22,079 bases of DNA, from contig JADRCO010001146.1 in NCBI GenBank assembly GCA_021464525.1, positions 1 through 22,079 on the forward strand, given 5' to 3'. Of the stretch, positions 19,093-22,079 are shown one piece after another. Made by a program: the position numbers and the translations under genes. A model generated the notes under the pieces. It was not told the DNA's origin and ran no database searches. It saw only the letters and a list, made by a program, of their open reading frames with translations. This DNA comes from Rhizophagus sp. LPA8_4_AMF (taxonomy: Eukaryota > Glomeromycota > Glomeromycetes > Glomerales > Glomeraceae). The first letter of the stretch is position 1; every line of letters begins with the position of its first letter.

Positions 19093-20577
19093 ATGGAGTT
19101 CAACAGAGATGTGCTTTTAATGATATCAAGAAATTTTCAAGGTGACAGGACATCACTTTATTCTTGTCTTTTAGTCAACAAGTCTTGGTGTGAAGCAATA
19201 GTACCAATATTATGGAAAATTCCTGGACAAGCTATTTTAACTGAAAAGGCAGAAAATATAATATTTAATGTAATACTTTCGCATTTTTCAGAAGAATCTA
19301 GAGATATTTTAATGAAACAAGGAATCGATCTTTTTACTGAAATTTATCAGGCACCTTCATTTAATTATATTTATTTCTGGAGACATTTAGATCTACAACT
19401 TTTTGACAATATAATTGCCAGTAATTTAAATGAGTCAGACAGATCTATAATGAAAAATGAATTATTAAAGTTATTTGTTAATAATAATAATACAAATTTC
19501 ATTTCACTTTCTGTTCCATTTGATTATAAATGTCAAATAAACTTGCTTTCATGGAATAATCAATGCTTTTCAAATCTTAAATTCTTTTCTTGTTGTAATG
19601 ATATTGATCAAAATATCCTAAAAGGATTATCTACTGTAAGCAAATCGATTAAAATATTCAATTGTGATATTTGTGATCATTGGGAAACTTCTGCTCATTG
19701 GGATATTTCTGAAATCATTAGATTAATTGAAAATCAAAGAAATCTAGATAGCATCCGTATTGGTGGATGTAAAAAATATGAAACCTGGAAAGCTATTGAA
19801 GAAGTACTAATTAAAAAAGCGGATGCTGTCAAAAATTTATGTTTATCTTATAATTCTCATAATTGGAATTCTGAAAAAAATTTTCTCTCACATTTTGTAA
19901 ATTTAAAATGTTTAGAAATAAATGAACTTTTCAGGTGCCATTCAGATAGTACAATGCCGAATTTTCAATTGGAGAAAATATTTTTACCTTCTTTAAAAAT
20001 CCTAAAAGCTACTCATGCACCAATCATGTTGTTGGTAAGATTCTTTGGAAATACAAATGTACAACTTACTGTAATTAATATTCATTTTGATGATATTTTT
20101 TATGAAGTTGATGATGTTAAAAGGCTTGTCCAAGCAATTTATCAAAATTGTCCAAATCTTAAATATTTGAACCTGCCGATTAAAGATTATGTTTTTATTG
20201 AATTTGAAAGGTTATTAATTAATTGTCAACATTTAATTGGGTTAGTTATTGTAAGTGAAAGAGGTCTCCAATATAAGAATTTATTTGAAATATTAACTAA
20301 ATCATCACCAAGTAGTTTAATTAAGTTTAGATTTACTTTTAATCGAAGGTATGGACCTAAATATAAATTATTAAGATCATTTCTTGCTAATTGGAAAAAT
20401 AGACATACTATGTTATTACAAGTTAAGCCAGTGAATTTTTGTTCAGACCAACAACAGGAGATTAAACGATTGTATGAGCTAATCGAATATTATGAAACGA
20501 AAGGAATAGTCAAAAAAGTTAATTGGGATAATGAATCAGAAGATTCTATTTGGATTAAGAAAGGTTATTCTTATTAG
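19093..20577 (+). CDS. F-box/LRR-like protein, subfamily A, intact
   Basis: A single uninterrupted frame of 494 codons. The F-box is at residues 3-45 (FNRDVLLMISRNFQGD, LYSCLLVNKSWCEAIV, PILWKIP). A conserved linker follows (NVILSHFSEESRD, GIDLFTEIYQAPSFNYI, FWRHLDLQ). About 140-430 holds irregular leucine-rich repeats, including LVQAIYQNCPNLKYLNL, LLINCQHLIGLVIV and LFEILTKSSPSSLIKFRF. The C-terminus is Q/E-rich with a short helix (DQQQEIKRLYELIEYYE). The family role is substrate recognition in an SCF ubiquitin ligase, in cytosol or nucleus; there is no signal peptide or membrane segment. It is the only complete subfamily A gene here and the reference for the broken copies. The first ATG is used, as in the duplicate at 21862. 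No intron is needed. Confidence 0.85.
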   Translation: MEFNRDVLLMISRNFQGDRTSLYSCLLVNKSWCEAIVPILWKIPGQAILTEKAENIIFNVILSHFSEESRDILMKQGIDLFTEIYQAPSFNYIYFWRHLDLQLFDNIIASNLNESDRSIMKNELLKLFVNNNNTNFISLSVPFDYKCQINLLSWNNQCFSNLKFFSCCNDIDQNILKGLSTVSKSIKIFNCDICDHWETSAHWDISEIIRLIENQRNLDSIRIGGCKKYETWKAIEEVLIKKADAVKNLCLSYNSHNWNSEKNFLSHFVNLKCLEINELFRCHSDSTMPNFQLEKIFLPSLKILKATHAPIMLLVRFFGNTNVQLTVINIHFDDIFYEVDDVKRLVQAIYQNCPNLKYLNLPIKDYVFIEFERLLINCQHLIGLVIVSERGLQYKNLFEILTKSSPSSLIKFRFTFNRRYGPKYKLLRSFLANWKNRHTMLLQVKPVNFCSDQQQEIKRLYELIEYYETKGIVKKVNWDNESEDSIWIKKGYSY

Positions 20578-21640
20578 ACGCAAATATGTATATTCTATAG
20601 CATTATACCCAATGCAATTTATTATATATTAAATAAAATAGCAATCATTTTTGAATGAAAGAATAATTAACAGTTCAGTATTCTTTAAGAATTCGTTTTG
20701 ATTGTTTTTGGATACATTAAGATTACGTATGGTTTTTAATACCTTCGGGTATAAAGTAATAATATGGCATCGTTTCTTTTTTCTTTATTTTTCCTTTTTT
20801 TCGACATCGAATTATCACTGGATCGTGAGAAAAATAAAATTCTTTCAAGGGAAATTCTTTCAGAAACAATATTATTACTTAACTATTATAGTTAATTTAA
20901 GAGAAATTTCTAGATCATAACAAAATTTGATGGTTTACTAGTTAACATAGATTTCTTAGCTTTATAACCAAAAGTTGTTACAAGAAGATGGTTCCACTGT
21001 GAGACTTGAGGAGATTTAAAACTGCGGATTTAATAGTATCTTCTATATTTTTTTTCAGTATAGATTTTCTTTTCCCCAGTTTTATCTTTTTCTTTGTTTT
21101 CCAGTTTTGTAAATAAATACCCAGGGAATGTGGATCGTCTTAAGATAAACGTTAATCTGTACAAAATAGGAAAAAGATATAAATTTAAATTTAAATTTAT
21201 TATATCAAAAGTTTTGTGTCTATAACTCTTTAATTTTCTTTTGTTTAATTTTGTATCGCAGCTCTTATAAAGTGATAATTATGTTAATCCAAATTAAGCA
21301 AGTCAAACAAATGGTTAAAAAAATTAACTAAAGTTTACCATTTACCAAATAACAATTTGGCATTAAACTACTATGAACAAAATGATACTAATTGCACTAA
21401 TCAAGTTTAAGATAATCAAGCAAGATAAATCATTCAAACAAGAAATCTTGTTCCCGAAATAGCAGTCTGTTAATCTCTATTTTGATGAACTTCTCTCTTT
21501 ACATGTCTATCTGGTCACTCTTTCTCAGTAAATAAATAAATGCGTGAAAAAATATCTTTCCATATTTACTTTTTTTTATAAATATCAAAAAATATGACAT
21601 CAATTATTTTTTTACAGTTTGAATCACATGAATCATAATT
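20578..21640. other. Spacer between the tandem F-box genes
   Basis: About 1.1 kb, AT-rich. Short frames here lack ATG starts or domains. AAATTT is repeated near 21181-21198. From about 21520 the sequence is the duplicated upstream region of the next gene. Confidence 0.5.
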
Positions 21641-21649
21641 TAAACATCC

Positions 21650-21720
21650 ACCTCAAATTAGTCAGCAGTTATAGATAAACACTGCATCATCATCAATTTT
21701 TATAATTACAAATTTATATT
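21650..21720. repeat. Single copy of the F-box upstream repeat
   Basis: CCTCAAATTAGTCAGCAGTT, then ATAGATAAACACTGCATCAT and CATCAATTTTTATAATTAC correspond to the 80-bp unit that is doubled at 18833-18994. It begins 213 bp before the ATG of the partial F-box gene. Confidence 0.7.
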
Positions 21721-21861
21721 TTAATAGTTAATTACAATATAATACTTTTGATGAGTCAATCCTTTTAAAACATGATATATTATTACATGTAATTAAATAC
21801 ACTGGTCATATAGTAAAGAATAGATCCTAAGTTAAATTACATTTATCTACTAAAAATAATT

Positions 21862-22079
21862 ATGAAGCTCAACAGAGATGTACTTTTAATGATCTCAGAA
21901 AATCTTCAAGGTGACAGGATATCACTTTATTCTTGTCTTTTAGTCAACAAGACTTGGTGCGAAGCAATAGTACCGATATTATGTAAAATTCCTGGACAAG
22001 CTATTTTAACTGAAAAAGCAGAAAATATAATATTTAATGTAATACTTTCGCATTTTTCAGAAGAATCTAGAGATATTTT
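21862..22079 (+). CDS. F-box/LRR-like protein, subfamily A duplicate, truncated by window end
   Basis: The frame opens MKLNRDVLLMISENLQGD and is still open at the last base (about 72 codons). By my count it differs from the first 218 bases of the gene at 19093 at 13 positions, about 94% identity, with seven amino-acid changes and five silent ones. Changes cluster in the F-box itself; the last 60-70 bases are identical, which may reflect gene conversion. The conserved tryptophan 41 of PILWKIP is cysteine here (TGG to TGT). Upstream sequence is duplicated too. Whether the full gene is intact cannot be seen. Confidence 0.8.
   Translation, partial: MKLNRDVLLMISENLQGDRISLYSCLLVNKTWCEAIVPILCKIPGQAILTEKAENIIFNVILSHFSEESRDI

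Overview
The window looks like nuclear DNA of an arbuscular mycorrhizal fungus (Glomeromycotina, Rhizophagus-like). This is inferred from strongly AT-rich sequence, a tandem family of fungal F-box/leucine-rich proteins, a BTB-BACK-TLDc gene with one short GT-AG intron, and decayed hAT-type transposons. No rRNA, tRNA, CRISPR array or prokaryotic operon structure is visible.

Layout. From 1 to 2336 there is AT-rich spacer with a perfect hairpin (44-77), two coding relics (799-930, 1055-1265) and a run of GGG tracts (1941-1997). An F-box gene of subfamily A, split by a one-base frameshift, lies at 2337-3745 (minus). A fossil hAT transposase follows at 4110-5163, with one piece inverted (4466-4666, plus). 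An intact subfamily B F-box gene lies at 5962-7170 (minus). A GC-rich hAT-type MITE with 8-bp target duplications occupies 7525-7921. A collapsed remnant of a subfamily A gene lies at about 8370-8735, and a frameshifted subfamily B gene at 9128-10317 (minus). A second, AT-rich hAT-type MITE spans 11941-12428 and another coding relic 12582-12781. The BTB-BACK-TLDc gene is at 13540-15024 (minus), with a short signal-peptide ORF starting 23 bp away in the opposite direction (15048-15170, plus). A subfamily A pseudogene with many stops lies at 16162-17413 (minus). An intact subfamily A gene is at 19093-20577 (plus), and a close duplicate starts at 21862 and runs off the window.

Together these form a cluster in birth-and-death evolution: at least seven F-box loci in two subfamilies, from two intact copies to a 0.4-kb scar. 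F-box proteins normally act as substrate adaptors of SCF ubiquitin ligases, and BTB-BACK proteins as adaptors of cullin-3 ligases, so the intact genes here probably all serve ubiquitin-dependent protein turnover. That is inferred from family knowledge; no substrate can be read from the sequence. I see no multi-gene system beyond this adaptor cluster. The least ordinary signals are the matching frameshift position in two F-box subfamilies, the upstream repeat duplication, the in-place inversion in the hAT fossil and the small secreted-protein-like ORF.
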